Assembly: GCF_001641125.1 (NCBI RefSeq) | Contig: NZ_LWLP01000001.1 | Location: 830,147 to 894,146, forward strand | Reading direction: 5' to 3' | DNA: 64,000 bases | From: Arthrobacter sp. OY3WO11 | GTDB taxonomy: Bacteria; Actinomycetota; Actinomycetes; Actinomycetales; Micrococcaceae | In this document: one piece after another, positions 1-8,544 of the stretch | Layout of the letters: every line of letters starts with the position of its first letter | How positions within the stretch are numbered: position 1 is the first letter of the stretch | Notes under the pieces: model-generated | What the model was told of the DNA's origin: nothing | What the model saw: only the letters and a program-made list of their open reading frames with translations | Databases searched by the model: none | Made by a program: the position numbers and the translations under genes

Positions 1-194
1 TGGTGACCACCAAGCGCACCCTTGACCTGGAAGCGCTGCTGGCTGAAGATTCCACCTTCTTCGGTGACCTTTTCCCGCACGTGGTGCAGTACCGGGGAAC
101 CCTCTACCTGGAGGACGGGCTGCACCGCGCCGTCCGCACCGCCCTGCACCAGCGCACCGCAATCCACGCCCGTGTCCTGGTGATAGATGGCTAG
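1..194 (+). CDS. C-terminal part of a small conserved actinobacterial protein
   Basis: Open from the left edge of the window; the true start lies outside, so only about 64 codons are seen. The visible part contains LEALLAEDSTFFGDLFP and LYLEDGLHRAVRTAL, which match my memory of a small conserved protein of Streptomyces and Arthrobacter that some annotations call a VapB-like antitoxin. I see no toxin partner and no classical antitoxin fold, so that name is doubtful. Its last 8 bases overlap the start of the LytR-C protein gene, which implies translational coupling and a shared operon. Function unknown. Confidence 0.7.
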   Translation, partial: VTTKRTLDLEALLAEDSTFFGDLFPHVVQYRGTLYLEDGLHRAVRTALHQRTAIHARVLVIDG

Positions 195-858
195 GAAGCA
201 GCAGAAGGACGTGAGCGTCCTCCACGGCCACCACGTAGTCACCGGTCCGGAGCTGCGTGCCACTTTTGGGGCCGCCCAGGCCGACGAAACAGCCCGCGTG
301 CGCCGGCGCGTGCTGCACGGGGTTGTCCTGGTCCTACTTGTGGGCCTCATCGCGGCGGCCATCATCACGGCGTTGGCGATCATCAACGGCCAGCTGAAGA
401 TCCCCGCAGCGGATCCCGCGGAAGAATCCGTCTCCACCTGCCCTGCCGCAACGTTCGACTACACCCCGAACGACCAGATCAACCTGAACGTCTACAACTC
501 CACCAGCAGGCCCGGGCTGGCACGTTCAGTGGCGGACGAGTTCCTGGCCCGGAAGTTCGTGGTGGGCGCCGTGTCCAACGTGGACGCCGGCTACCGCGGC
601 GCCGCTGCCGTGATTTCGGGAGCGGCCGGGCAGTCTGCCGCGTTCAGCGTCCAGCGGAACCTGCCGGGCTCGGACTATTTCCAGGACAGCCGGACAGACG
701 GGAGCGTGGACGTGATCCTTGCCCAGGACTACAAGGCGCTGACTACACCGGAGCTGGTTGACCAGACGCCGGGAACCCTGAGCTGTCCGCGGGAGAGCCG
801 CCGCATCGCGGACGACGACAAATGGCCCGTCCTTCCGTCGGCGGCGCCCACCCCGTGA
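187..858 (+). CDS. LytR C-terminal-domain membrane protein
   Basis: A 223-residue protein with a short cytoplasmic N-terminus, one hydrophobic segment at about residues 42-68, and an extracellular LytR_C domain at about 97-190 (begins INLNVYNSTSRPGLA, ends VDVILAQDYKAL). LytR_C domains accompany LytR-CpsA-Psr wall-ligase proteins or stand alone as here, so a role at the cell envelope is likely but the activity is unknown. The ATG overlaps the upstream gene by 8 bases. The stop is followed by 15 bases and then the end of the convergent TetR gene. Confidence 0.85.
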   Translation: MARKQQKDVSVLHGHHVVTGPELRATFGAAQADETARVRRRVLHGVVLVLLVGLIAAAIITALAIINGQLKIPAADPAEESVSTCPAATFDYTPNDQINLNVYNSTSRPGLARSVADEFLARKFVVGAVSNVDAGYRGAAAVISGAAGQSAAFSVQRNLPGSDYFQDSRTDGSVDVILAQDYKALTTPELVDQTPGTLSCPRESRRIADDDKWPVLPSAAPTP

Positions 859-873
859 ACTTCCCCGGGTAAA

Positions 874-1524
874 TCAGCCGGCCACAGCCGGAAGGGGACT
901 TACCCGGACGGGGCGGCCGTCGTCGTCGAACCTGGCGCCGGCACCCAGCTGGATGAAGCGCACGGTCCTGGCCACGCGTGCTTCCAGCTCGGCGGGCTCG
1001 TCGCTGCCCCTGGCCGCGCTGGAAGACAACGTGCCCAGGATGAGCTGTGCCTGCTGGTTGATGTCAGCGGACGGAAGGTAGCCCTGCTCCATTCCGTCCC
1101 GCAGGATGCCCTGCAGCAGGATGCTAAGCTCGCCAACATGGTCGGCGAGTTTGGCAAAGGACGACGGCGACAGCACGGCTCCCATGGCGGGTCCCGGGGG
1201 CAGATGGCGGCGGCTGAGGTCAACTACCTGGGCGCGGACGTACAGGGCGAGCCGGTCCACGGGGTTGTCCAGCCGGCCCAGGGAGTCCCGCAGTTCGGAG
1301 AGGAACTTTTCGGTCTCATCCAGGGCATAGGAGATTAGCAGCTCCTCGATGTCCGCGTAGTAGTTGTACACGGCCGTCCGGCCCACGCCTGCGTGCCGGG
1401 CAACGTCCGTCATGGTCAGGCCGGGCAGGCCGTGGGAAAAGAGGAGTTCGCCGAAGGCGGTGAGGATGCGGCGCTGGGTGTCCGCTCGCTGCTCGGCGTT
1501 GCTGGCCGCTGAAATCCTGGGCAT
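874..1524 (-). CDS. TetR/AcrR-family transcriptional regulator
   Basis: A 216-residue TetR-type repressor. The helix-turn-helix is at about residues 36-57 (LTMTDVARHAGVGRTAVYNYY), the family's best conserved region; the C-terminal ligand domain has no recognisable specificity. It faces the LytR-C gene tail to tail, and the DsbA-like gene lies upstream on the same strand 58 bases away, so its target is not obvious. The leader just upstream of its ATG contains two interleaved inverted repeats, which suggests autorepression (inference). Confidence 0.88.
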   Translation of the reverse strand: MPRISAASNAEQRADTQRRILTAFGELLFSHGLPGLTMTDVARHAGVGRTAVYNYYADIEELLISYALDETEKFLSELRDSLGRLDNPVDRLALYVRAQVVDLSRRHLPPGPAMGAVLSPSSFAKLADHVGELSILLQGILRDGMEQGYLPSADINQQAQLILGTLSSSAARGSDEPAELEARVARTVRFIQLGAGARFDDDGRPVRVSPLPAVAG

Positions 1525-1525
1525 A

Positions 1526-1554
1526 CAGACACTTTACCGCGATGTGTCAGTAAA
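1526..1554. promoter_or_regulatory. Possible autoregulatory operator of the TetR gene
   Basis: Two interleaved inverted repeats lie directly upstream of the TetR start at 1524: CAGACAC (1526-1532) with GTGTCAG (1544-1550, one mismatch), and TTTAC (1533-1537) with GTAAA (1550-1554). The position over the probable promoter and leader suits TetR self-repression. The assignment rests only on symmetry and position. Confidence 0.35.
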
Positions 1555-1582
1555 CACCCTGACCACTTCTTGAGGCGCTCTC

Positions 1583-2281
1583 CTAGGCCGGGCAGCCGTC
1601 CGGCCCGCACGCCCCGCCCTCCGCGGAGTTGACCAGCACCAGCGGGTTGGCTTCCTGCCATGCCTGGTCCAGTGCAGCCGAGAACGTCTCCGTGGGCTGG
1701 GCTCCTGAGAGGCCGAACTTCCGGTCGATGACAAAGAACGGGACGCCGCTGATGCCCAGGGACCGCCCCTCCTGGACGTCGAAGCGGACGTTTTCCGCGT
1801 ACTTGTCGGTAGTGAACAGCTCGTCCGCCTCGGCCTGGCCGATGCCCAGGTCCACCGCCAGGGAGGTCAGGTACTCGCGGCTGCCGATGTCCTTGCCATG
1901 CTCGAAGTGATCACTGAGCAGGCGCTCTTTGGCGGCGTCCTGCCTGCCGTGCGCTGCAGCGAGGTGGATCAGGCGGTGCGCCGTAAAGCTGTTGGCCACA
2001 ACCACGGAATCGAAGCGGTAGTTCAGGCCTTCACCCCTGGCCTCCCGGGCTACATGATCGAACATCTGTGAAACCTGCTGCGCTGGCATGCCCTTGCGGG
2101 TGCTGAGGTAGTCCAGTTCGGTTCCGTCGTAGTGCTCAGGAAGGGCGGGGTCGAGCTGATAGCTCCGCCAGGCCACCTCCACCGCATCCCGGTGCGGAAA
2201 CGCCGCCAGGGCGGCTTCAAAGCGTCGCTTGCCGATGTAGCACCACGGGCACGCGACGTCGGACCAGATCTCAATCTTCAT
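1583..2281 (-). CDS. DsbA-family thiol oxidoreductase (FrnE-like)
   Basis: A 232-residue cytoplasmic DsbA/FrnE-family protein. The ATG at 2281 is chosen because the protein then begins MKIEIWSDVACPWCYIG, the normal family start; the reading frame stays open further upstream but that extension is unlike the family. The CPWC redox motif is at residues 11-14, followed by the helical insertion and a thioredoxin fold ending with the cis-Pro region GISGVPFFVI. A Cys-rich tail (GGACGPDGCPA) may be a second redox or metal site. FrnE proteins act on disulfides or thiol conjugates; the substrate here is unknown. No signal peptide. Confidence 0.9.
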   Translation of the reverse strand: MKIEIWSDVACPWCYIGKRRFEAALAAFPHRDAVEVAWRSYQLDPALPEHYDGTELDYLSTRKGMPAQQVSQMFDHVAREARGEGLNYRFDSVVVANSFTAHRLIHLAAAHGRQDAAKERLLSDHFEHGKDIGSREYLTSLAVDLGIGQAEADELFTTDKYAENVRFDVQEGRSLGISGVPFFVIDRKFGLSGAQPTETFSAALDQAWQEANPLVLVNSAEGGACGPDGCPA

Positions 2282-2506
2282 ACCACCGACAACCCGGAGG
2301 CGCGCGGCGGCATTCCGGGGGGCTCTGTTAGGTACCTCACGGTAGGGCTTGTGTTGCGGCCCCCGATAGGGCGATAGTCGGATCAAAGGTTAAGCAAACG
2401 CCCTCGGAGATCTTGTTCCGAATCGCCATGCGGACTAAAGAATGGGTCCGCTGGAAGTGCCAGGACAACTGGGGATCCCGGCCTGTCGTCCTCATGGAGG
2501 CCAGGA

Positions 2507-3568
2507 ATGCGTATAGGACTTGTTGCTGGACCCTGGATCCCGATTCCACCTGTGACCTACGGGGGGATCGAACGGGTCGTGGACAGCCTGGCCCGGGGTT
2601 TGGCGGCCGCAGGCCATGAAGTGCTGCTGGCAGCACCCTCGGAGAGTACGTGCCCTGTGCCGATCGTGCCGGGAATGCGGGCGGCAGCCCCGCACGACAT
2701 GGGTTCCACGACGTCCGAACTCAGCCACGTGGTCAGGGCCTACGAAGGCCTGGGGGACGTTGACATCATCCACGATCACACGATGGCAGGGCCCCTGTAC
2801 GTGCATTCGCCCCGGGGAACGCCGGTGGTTACCACCATCCATGGCCCGCTGAACGCGAACGCCGTGGACATTTACCGGGCCATCGCACGGCGGGCAGCCA
2901 TTATTGCGATTTCCCGGGACCAGGCCTCGCATGCTCCCGACGTGCCGGTCACCCGGGTTATCCATCACGGCATGGATGTCTCCCAGGTGCCGGTGGGCAG
3001 CGGCACCGGCGGGTACTTGTGCTTTGTGGGGCGGTCCTGCCCTGACAAGGGGCTGCTGGAGGCCATCATGATTGCCCGCGAGGCCGGCCTGCCCTTGCGG
3101 ATCGCCGTGAAGATGCGCGAACACGACGAGGTCCGGTACTTCCACGAGGTCATTGAGCCTTTGCTTGGACCCAACGAGGATTTCGTGGGGGAAGTGGATG
3201 ACGCGACGAAGTACCGGTTGATGGGCGGAGCCCTGGCCTTCCTGAACCCCATCCAGTGGTCCGAGCCGTTCGGGCTGGTGATGATCGAGGCGCTGGCCAC
3301 CGGCACTCCGGTCATCGGGACAAGGATTGGCTCCGCCCCGGAAATAATCGAGCACGGACGCACGGGTTTCCTAGGTAAGACCGGGGACCTGGCCGGTTTT
3401 GTCGGGGCCGCCGCCGGGCTGAGCAGGGCAGCCTGCCGCAAGGCTGTGGTGGACCGCTTCAGCGTCGAGCGCATGGTGGACCAGCACATCCGCCTTTTTA
3501 TGGAACTGATTGAAAGCGGACCGGCCGGAGGGGTTCCGCATACTGCGCACGTGCACCAGAATCTATAA
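2507..3568 (+). CDS. Family 4 glycosyltransferase
   Basis: A 353-residue GT-B retaining glycosyltransferase of the GT4 group. The N-terminal domain starts with MRIGLVAGPWIPIPP and the Gly-rich acceptor loop YGGIERVVDSLARGL; DIIHDHT follows at about residues 85-91. The C-terminal donor domain carries the E-x7-E motif in SEPFGLVMIEALATGTP (about E253 and E261). A GGAGG Shine-Dalgarno lies 7 bases before the ATG. It is followed after 53 bases by a glycogen-debranching-type enzyme, so a role in glucan or storage/compatible-solute sugar metabolism is plausible. Donor and acceptor cannot be read from the sequence. Confidence 0.9.
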   Translation: MRIGLVAGPWIPIPPVTYGGIERVVDSLARGLAAAGHEVLLAAPSESTCPVPIVPGMRAAAPHDMGSTTSELSHVVRAYEGLGDVDIIHDHTMAGPLYVHSPRGTPVVTTIHGPLNANAVDIYRAIARRAAIIAISRDQASHAPDVPVTRVIHHGMDVSQVPVGSGTGGYLCFVGRSCPDKGLLEAIMIAREAGLPLRIAVKMREHDEVRYFHEVIEPLLGPNEDFVGEVDDATKYRLMGGALAFLNPIQWSEPFGLVMIEALATGTPVIGTRIGSAPEIIEHGRTGFLGKTGDLAGFVGAAAGLSRAACRKAVVDRFSVERMVDQHIRLFMELIESGPAGGVPHTAHVHQNL

Positions 3569-3621
3569 GGGCCGGCGGTCCTCCAGTCCCCGGCAGTATC
3601 CCTGAAGGAAGGAGTCCTTCC

Positions 3622-5766
3622 ATGACCGCGTGGAACGAAGACACCGAGGCAGGCGCTGCCGAGTCCGGTTCGGTGACGGTACTGGAGGGATCCTCGTTCT
3701 GCATTTCAGCAGGGACCGGGGACATCAGTTCCGACGGCGGCACGAATGGCGCGTTCTTCCAGGACACACGCATCATTTCCCACTGGGTGCTGCGGGTTAA
3801 CGGCTCGTTGCGGGAGCCGCTCTCGGCCCAGCGGCCCAAACCCTTCGAGGCCACCTTTGTTGGCAGGGCGAAGTGGCCGGACGGGCGGTTCGACAGTCCC
3901 CTGGTGGTACGGCAGGTCCGCCATATCGGGCCGGGCCTACAGGACGACATCACGCTGGAAAACTACTCGGCGGAGCCTGTGGAGTGCGAGGTAGAGCTTC
4001 TTGTAGCCGCCGACCAGGCCGACCTGTTCGACGTCAAGGGCGGGCGGATTCCCGCTACCCACGAGACCACCCGGTCTGTCCGGGACGGCCAGCTCGTCAT
4101 CGAAAACGTCCGTGACGGGCAGCAGCGGGGAACAGCGGTCCGCGCCCGCGGAGCAGATGTCAGCCTGGACGGGCTGCGCTTCCGGGCAAGCATCCCGGCC
4201 CGCGGCAAATGGACCACGAGCGTCATCGTGGTACCCCTGATAAACGGTCAGGCGCCCGCCGAAGCTTTCACCGAGACCGGGATTCCGCATCATCGGGAAG
4301 GCGTCCGCCGGCACCGCCACTGGGAACAGAACGTTCCGCTGATTACCGTTGCGGACGCCAACCTGCAGGTCACCCTTAACCGCAGCCAAAGCGACCTGGG
4401 ATCGCTGCGGATCTTTGATCCCCATCATCCCGAACGGGCGGCCGTGGCAGCAGGTGCGCCATGGTTCATGGCTCTGTTCGGACGGGACTCCATCCTGTCC
4501 TCCTACATGAGCCTCATGGTTGATCCGAAACTGGCCGCCGGCACCCTGCAGACCCTGGCAGGCCTCCAGGGGACAAAAGTGGACCTTGACTCGGAGGAGG
4601 AGCCCGGCCGGATCCCGCACGAGGTGCGGCTTGGCGTGACCGCGGGCCTGGCGGTGGGCGGAACCGCCTACTACGGGACCGCGGACGCAACCCCGCTGTT
4701 CGCCGCCCTCGTGGGCGAGCTCAGCCGGTGGGGCCTGTCCAAGGACGTTGTCCAGCCGTTGCTGCCGCACGTGGACCGCGCACTGGAGTGGATCGACCAG
4801 TACGGGGACCGCGACGGCGACGGTTTTGTGGAGTATCTTCGGCCCAACACCCATGGCCTGGTCAACCAGGGGTGGAAGGATTCCTGGGACGGCATCAACT
4901 TCGCGGACGGAACAATGGCCGAGGCGCCGATTGCCCTGTGCGAGGTGCAGGCTTACGTCTACGGCGCCTACGTGGGCAGGTCCCTGCTGGCCCACTGGGA
5001 TGGCGACCGGGACCTGGAAAGCCACTGGGCCAAACGCGCCGAGGACTTGAAAGCGGCGTTCAACGAGAAGTTCTGGCTCCCGGAGAAGGGCTACTTCGCG
5101 GTGGCGCTGGACAAGGACAAGCGGCCGGTGGACGCCTGTACCTCGAACATGGGGCACTGCTTGTGGATGGGCATCGTGGACGAGGACAAGGCACCGTCCG
5201 TCGTGGAGCACCTGATGTCACCGCAGATGTTCACGGGCTGGGGGATCCGCACGCTGGGCTCCGACATGGGCGCCTACAACCCCGTCAGTTATCACAACGG
5301 TTCCGTCTGGCCCCACGATTCGGCCCTGGTTGCCACCGGGCTGATGCGCTACGGGTTCGTGGAGGAGGCCCGGCTGCTTGCCACCGGCATCCTGGACGCC
5401 GCCGAACACTTCGACGGCCGGCTGCCGGAGCTCTTCTGCGGCTTTGACCGGGGCGAGTTTGAGGGGCCCGTGCCTTACCCCACGGCGTGCTCGCCCCAGG
5501 CTTGGGCTGCGGCAGCGCCGATTCAGCTGATCCGCGCCCTGCTCCGGTTCGACCCTGTTTATACCCGCGGAGTAGTCCACCTGGCGCCCATCCTGCCCGA
5601 GGATATGGGCGACTTCCAGGCCGCGAACGTACTGCTGGACACCTCCCGGATCACCATCAGGGCCCACGGAACCGGCGGCAGCATCGACGGACTGCCGCCG
5701 GGCCTCAAGATGCTCGCCGAACCCCGTCCGCACCTGGCCTACCCACCCCAGGCTTATCCGGCCTGA
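3622..5766 (+). CDS. Amylo-alpha-1,6-glucosidase-like protein (glycogen debranching N-terminal domain)
   Basis: A 714-residue protein with the beta-rich N-terminal domain of bacterial debranching-type enzymes (about residues 17-210, FFQDTRIISHWVLRVNG) and an (alpha/alpha)6 toroid (about 245-700). The toroid contains APWFMALFGRDSILSSY, WKDSWDGI and PVSYHNGSVWPHDSALVA, where acidic residues probably form the catalytic pair. It starts at an ATG after a strong GGAAGGAG. Proteins of this architecture hydrolyse alpha-1,6-branched or other alpha-glucosides; the exact substrate is not certain. Pairing with the upstream GT4 enzyme suggests linked synthesis and breakdown of a glucan or glycoside. Confidence 0.88.
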   Translation: MTAWNEDTEAGAAESGSVTVLEGSSFCISAGTGDISSDGGTNGAFFQDTRIISHWVLRVNGSLREPLSAQRPKPFEATFVGRAKWPDGRFDSPLVVRQVRHIGPGLQDDITLENYSAEPVECEVELLVAADQADLFDVKGGRIPATHETTRSVRDGQLVIENVRDGQQRGTAVRARGADVSLDGLRFRASIPARGKWTTSVIVVPLINGQAPAEAFTETGIPHHREGVRRHRHWEQNVPLITVADANLQVTLNRSQSDLGSLRIFDPHHPERAAVAAGAPWFMALFGRDSILSSYMSLMVDPKLAAGTLQTLAGLQGTKVDLDSEEEPGRIPHEVRLGVTAGLAVGGTAYYGTADATPLFAALVGELSRWGLSKDVVQPLLPHVDRALEWIDQYGDRDGDGFVEYLRPNTHGLVNQGWKDSWDGINFADGTMAEAPIALCEVQAYVYGAYVGRSLLAHWDGDRDLESHWAKRAEDLKAAFNEKFWLPEKGYFAVALDKDKRPVDACTSNMGHCLWMGIVDEDKAPSVVEHLMSPQMFTGWGIRTLGSDMGAYNPVSYHNGSVWPHDSALVATGLMRYGFVEEARLLATGILDAAEHFDGRLPELFCGFDRGEFEGPVPYPTACSPQAWAAAAPIQLIRALLRFDPVYTRGVVHLAPILPEDMGDFQAANVLLDTSRITIRAHGTGGSIDGLPPGLKMLAEPRPHLAYPPQAYPA

Positions 5767-5805
5767 GGCACCCCGTAGGGGAGGACCAGGGCGGGGGAGG
5801 ACCAG

Positions 5806-6339
5806 TCAGGGAACGGCGCGCTCCAACACGAAGTCGTGTTCAACCGCGCTGCCCAGCCGGAACGACTTGGTTCCCACCTTCCGGAACCCGGATTTTTCAT
5901 AGAACCGGAGGGCCCGGGCGTTCTGGCTGTTGACTCCCAGCCAGACGCCCCGGGCGCCGGCTTCCGCCGCTGCCTGGAGGCTGGCGTGCATCAGCTCGGC
6001 AGCCGCGCCCAGTCCATGGTGTTCCGGGTGCACGTAGCACTTGCTCAGCTCCACTGACGGCACGATTCCCAGCGCCGAAACGACATCCGGGTCTTCTGCC
6101 GGCCGGTTCACCAGCAGGCTGTAGCCACGCAGCCCGCCGTTGCCGTCGATCACCAGGATGGTGGTGTCCGGATCGGCCAGGTATGCCCGAAAGTGCCGTT
6201 CGCTGAGGGTGTTCGCCAGGTGCGCGGCAATGTCATCAGGTGACGCCGACGGCGGGCACGCCAGCGGAAAGGTGACGGCCGCCAGCGCAGCCAGCGCGCC
6301 GGCGTCGTCCGCTGCTGCCTTGCGGATGGAAGAGGTCAT
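5806..6339 (-). CDS. GNAT-family N-acetyltransferase
   Basis: A 177-residue GNAT protein. The acetyl-CoA pyrophosphate-binding motif is in YVHPEHHGLGAAAELMHASL (motif A, R/Q-x2-G-x-G/A), followed by GVWLGVNSQNARALRFYEKSGF, a typical motif B. FRLGSAVEHDFVLERAV near the end resembles RimI-like and small-molecule acetyltransferases. The substrate cannot be read off. It lies convergent to the glucosidase gene (40 bases) and 29 bases downstream of the isomerase operon on the same strand, so it may be read through from that operon. Confidence 0.88.
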   Translation of the reverse strand: MTSSIRKAAADDAGALAALAAVTFPLACPPSASPDDIAAHLANTLSERHFRAYLADPDTTILVIDGNGGLRGYSLLVNRPAEDPDVVSALGIVPSVELSKCYVHPEHHGLGAAAELMHASLQAAAEAGARGVWLGVNSQNARALRFYEKSGFRKVGTKSFRLGSAVEHDFVLERAVP

Positions 6340-6368
6340 GCAGGGATTTTACGTCCCTGGCTTCCGGG

Positions 6369-7364
6369 TTACTGCTGGAAGGCGGCGTCGAAGGAGGTGT
6401 TCGACGGCGGGAAGTCGAACTTCTTAAGGGCGGCGAGGGCTTCGGGGGCGCCGTGCAGGCGGTCCATGCCGGCGTCCTCCCACTCCACAGAGATGGGGCC
6501 GTCGTAGCCGATCGCGGACAGCGCGCGGAAGGACGCTTCCCAGGGGACGTCGCCGCGTCCGGCGGAGACGAAGTCCCAGCCGCGGCGCGGATCGCCCCAG
6601 GGCAGGTGCGAGCCCATGACGGTGTTCCGGCCGGTCTGGCGGATCTTGGTGTCCTTGCAGTCCACGTGGTAGATCCGGTCCTTGAAGTCCCAAATGAAGG
6701 AGACGGGATCGATGCCCTGCCACATCATGTGCGAGGGGTCCCAGTTCAGGCCGAATGCTTCGCGGTGGCCGATCGCTTCGAGGGTGCGGACGGTGGTCCA
6801 GTAGTCGTAGGCGATTTCTGAGGGGTGGACCTCGTGGGCGAAGCGGACGCCGCATTCGTCGAAGACGTCCAGGATGGGGTTCCATCGGTCGGCGAAGTCC
6901 TGGTAGCCGGCGTCGATGACCTTTTCCGGGACGGGCGGGAACATGGCCACGTACTGCCAGATTGAGGATCCGGTGAAGCCGACGACGGTGTCCACGCCGA
7001 GTGCCTTGGCGAGCCGGGCGGTGTGCTGCATTTCCTCGGCGGCGCGGCGGCGGACGCCTTCGGGGTCGCCGTCGCCCCAGACCTTGGCCCCCACGATGGC
7101 CTGGTGGCGGAAGTCGATGGGGTCATCGCAGACGGCCTGGCCTTTGAGGTGGTTGGAGATGGCCCAGACCTTGAGGTTGTACTTCTCCAGCAGGGCGAGC
7201 TTGGACTCGACGTAGCCGGGCTCGTCCCAGCGCCAGGCGTCCAGGTGGTCTCCGGAGACAGCGATTTCCAGGCCGTCGTAGCCCCAGCCGGAGGCGAGCC
7301 TGGCAACTTCCTCGAGGGGCAGGTCGGCCCACTGGCCGGTGAACAGGGTAAACGGGCGGGGCAT
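6369..7364 (-). CDS. Sugar phosphate isomerase/epimerase-type TIM barrel protein
   Basis: A 331-residue xylose-isomerase-like TIM barrel (AP endonuclease 2 superfamily). It begins RPFTLFTGQWADLPLEEVARLA and carries metal-ligand candidates in RFAHEVHPSEIAYDY, LNWDPSHMMW, VDCKDTKI and SVEWEDAGMDRLHG. Members isomerise or epimerise sugars and keto-sugars, or act as lyases on 3-keto-glycosides. It is the last gene of a four-gene leftward operon, one base after the upstream dehydrogenase gene. The order isomerase, two Gfo/Idh dehydrogenases, isomerase indicates a sugar or glycoside oxidation route (inference). Confidence 0.88.
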   Translation of the reverse strand: MPRPFTLFTGQWADLPLEEVARLASGWGYDGLEIAVSGDHLDAWRWDEPGYVESKLALLEKYNLKVWAISNHLKGQAVCDDPIDFRHQAIVGAKVWGDGDPEGVRRRAAEEMQHTARLAKALGVDTVVGFTGSSIWQYVAMFPPVPEKVIDAGYQDFADRWNPILDVFDECGVRFAHEVHPSEIAYDYWTTVRTLEAIGHREAFGLNWDPSHMMWQGIDPVSFIWDFKDRIYHVDCKDTKIRQTGRNTVMGSHLPWGDPRRGWDFVSAGRGDVPWEASFRALSAIGYDGPISVEWEDAGMDRLHGAPEALAALKKFDFPPSNTSFDAAFQQ

Positions 7365-7365
7365 G

Positions 7366-8544
7366 TCAGGCTCCTTTGGTGGCGGGGGCTAGCTGGATGA
7401 GGCTGCTCTTGGAGGCGGCGGACTGTTCCACGGCGTCCAGGATGCGCTGGACTTCCAGCCCGTCTTCGAACGACGGCGACGGCGCGGTTCCTGAGCTGAC
7501 CGCCAGCAGGAAGTCGCGGACCTCATGCGTGAAGGTGTGCTCCCAGCCGATGATGTGGCCCTGCGGCCACCACGCATCCAGGTAGGGGTGCTCCGGCTCG
7601 CTGACCAGGATCCTGCGGAAGCCCTGCTCCCGTGCGGGGGCGGTGGCGTCCAGGAACTGGAGTTCGTTGAGGTTTTCCAAGTCGAACCGGAGGGCTCCCT
7701 TGTCGCCGAAAACCTCGAGCTGGAGGGAGTTCTTCCGGCCGGTGGCCACCCGGGATGCCTCCACTGAGGCGATGGCCCCGGAGGCGAGGGACAGCGTAGC
7801 CCAGGCGGCGTCGTCGACCGTTACGTCCTCCAGCCCGCTTGCGGGACCACCCGTGCCGGGGCGGCGGTTCACGAAGGTGTGCGTACGGCCCGAGACTTCC
7901 GTGACGTGGTCCCCAAGCAGGAACAGGACCTGGTCGATGGCGTGGGAGGCGATGTCGCCGAGCGCGCCGGAGCCCGCGGTTTCCTTCCTCAGCCGCCAGG
8001 TCATGGGCGCCTGGTCATCCGCGAGCCAGTCCTGCAGGTAGGCGGCGCGGACGTGCCTGACTGTTCCGATCCTGCCCTCGGCGATGAGCTCTTTGGCCAG
8101 GGCGAGGGCCGGGACCCGGCGGTAGTTGAAGCCGACCATCGACTGCACGCCCCGGGCCCTGGCGGCGCCGGCGGCAGCGGTCATGGCTTCAGCCTCTGCC
8201 AGGGTGTTGGCCAGCGGCTTTTCCAGCAGGACGTGCTTGCCGGCAGCCAGGGCGGCGATGGCGATTTCCGCGTGCATCCAGCCGGGTGCGCACACATCGA
8301 TGATGTGGATGTCGTCCCGGTCCAGGACAGTCCGCCAGTCCGTGGCGGTCTCTGCCCACCCGTACTTCGCGGCGGCCTCCGCAACTGCTGCGGCATCCCG
8401 GCCCACCAGGACCTTCTGCTCGAACGCGGGGACGTCGAAGTAGCTGGCGACGTTCCGCCAGGCATTGGAGTGCGCCTTGCCCATAAAGGCGTAGCCGATC
8501 ATGGCCACGCCTAGCGGCGCGGCGGTGCCTGTGTCCGGGCTCAT
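7366..8544 (-). CDS. Gfo/Idh/MocA-family oxidoreductase
   Basis: A 392-residue NAD(P)-dependent dehydrogenase. The N-terminal Rossmann fold starts GVAMIGYAFMGKAHSNAW (a GxxFMG variant of the dinucleotide loop). The family EKP motif is in HVLLEKPLANTLAEAEAM, with Lys as the probable catalytic residue. The C-terminal alpha/beta domain includes GDIASHAIDQVLFLLG, whose Asp-x3-His (D of GDIASH and the H after AS) are usual catalytic-site residues. Its ATG overlaps the stop of the gene upstream (ATGA), so it is translationally coupled. Substrate unknown; a polyol, inositol-like sugar or glycoside is likely. Confidence 0.9.
   Translation of the reverse strand: MSPDTGTAAPLGVAMIGYAFMGKAHSNAWRNVASYFDVPAFEQKVLVGRDAAAVAEAAAKYGWAETATDWRTVLDRDDIHIIDVCAPGWMHAEIAIAALAAGKHVLLEKPLANTLAEAEAMTAAAGAARARGVQSMVGFNYRRVPALALAKELIAEGRIGTVRHVRAAYLQDWLADDQAPMTWRLRKETAGSGALGDIASHAIDQVLFLLGDHVTEVSGRTHTFVNRRPGTGGPASGLEDVTVDDAAWATLSLASGAIASVEASRVATGRKNSLQLEVFGDKGALRFDLENLNELQFLDATAPAREQGFRRILVSEPEHPYLDAWWPQGHIIGWEHTFTHEVRDFLLAVSSGTAPSPSFEDGLEVQRILDAVEQSAASKSSLIQLAPATKGA

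Noticed and set aside
1..194. VapB antitoxin identity for the first partial gene.
   Set aside because: Only the C-terminal half is visible, there is no toxin gene next to it, and the neighbour is a LytR-C membrane protein.
3937..5211. A 424-codon minus-strand frame opposite the glucosidase.
   Set aside because: Reverse-frame shadow with Val/His/Gly bias; the plus-strand protein has clear catalytic motifs.
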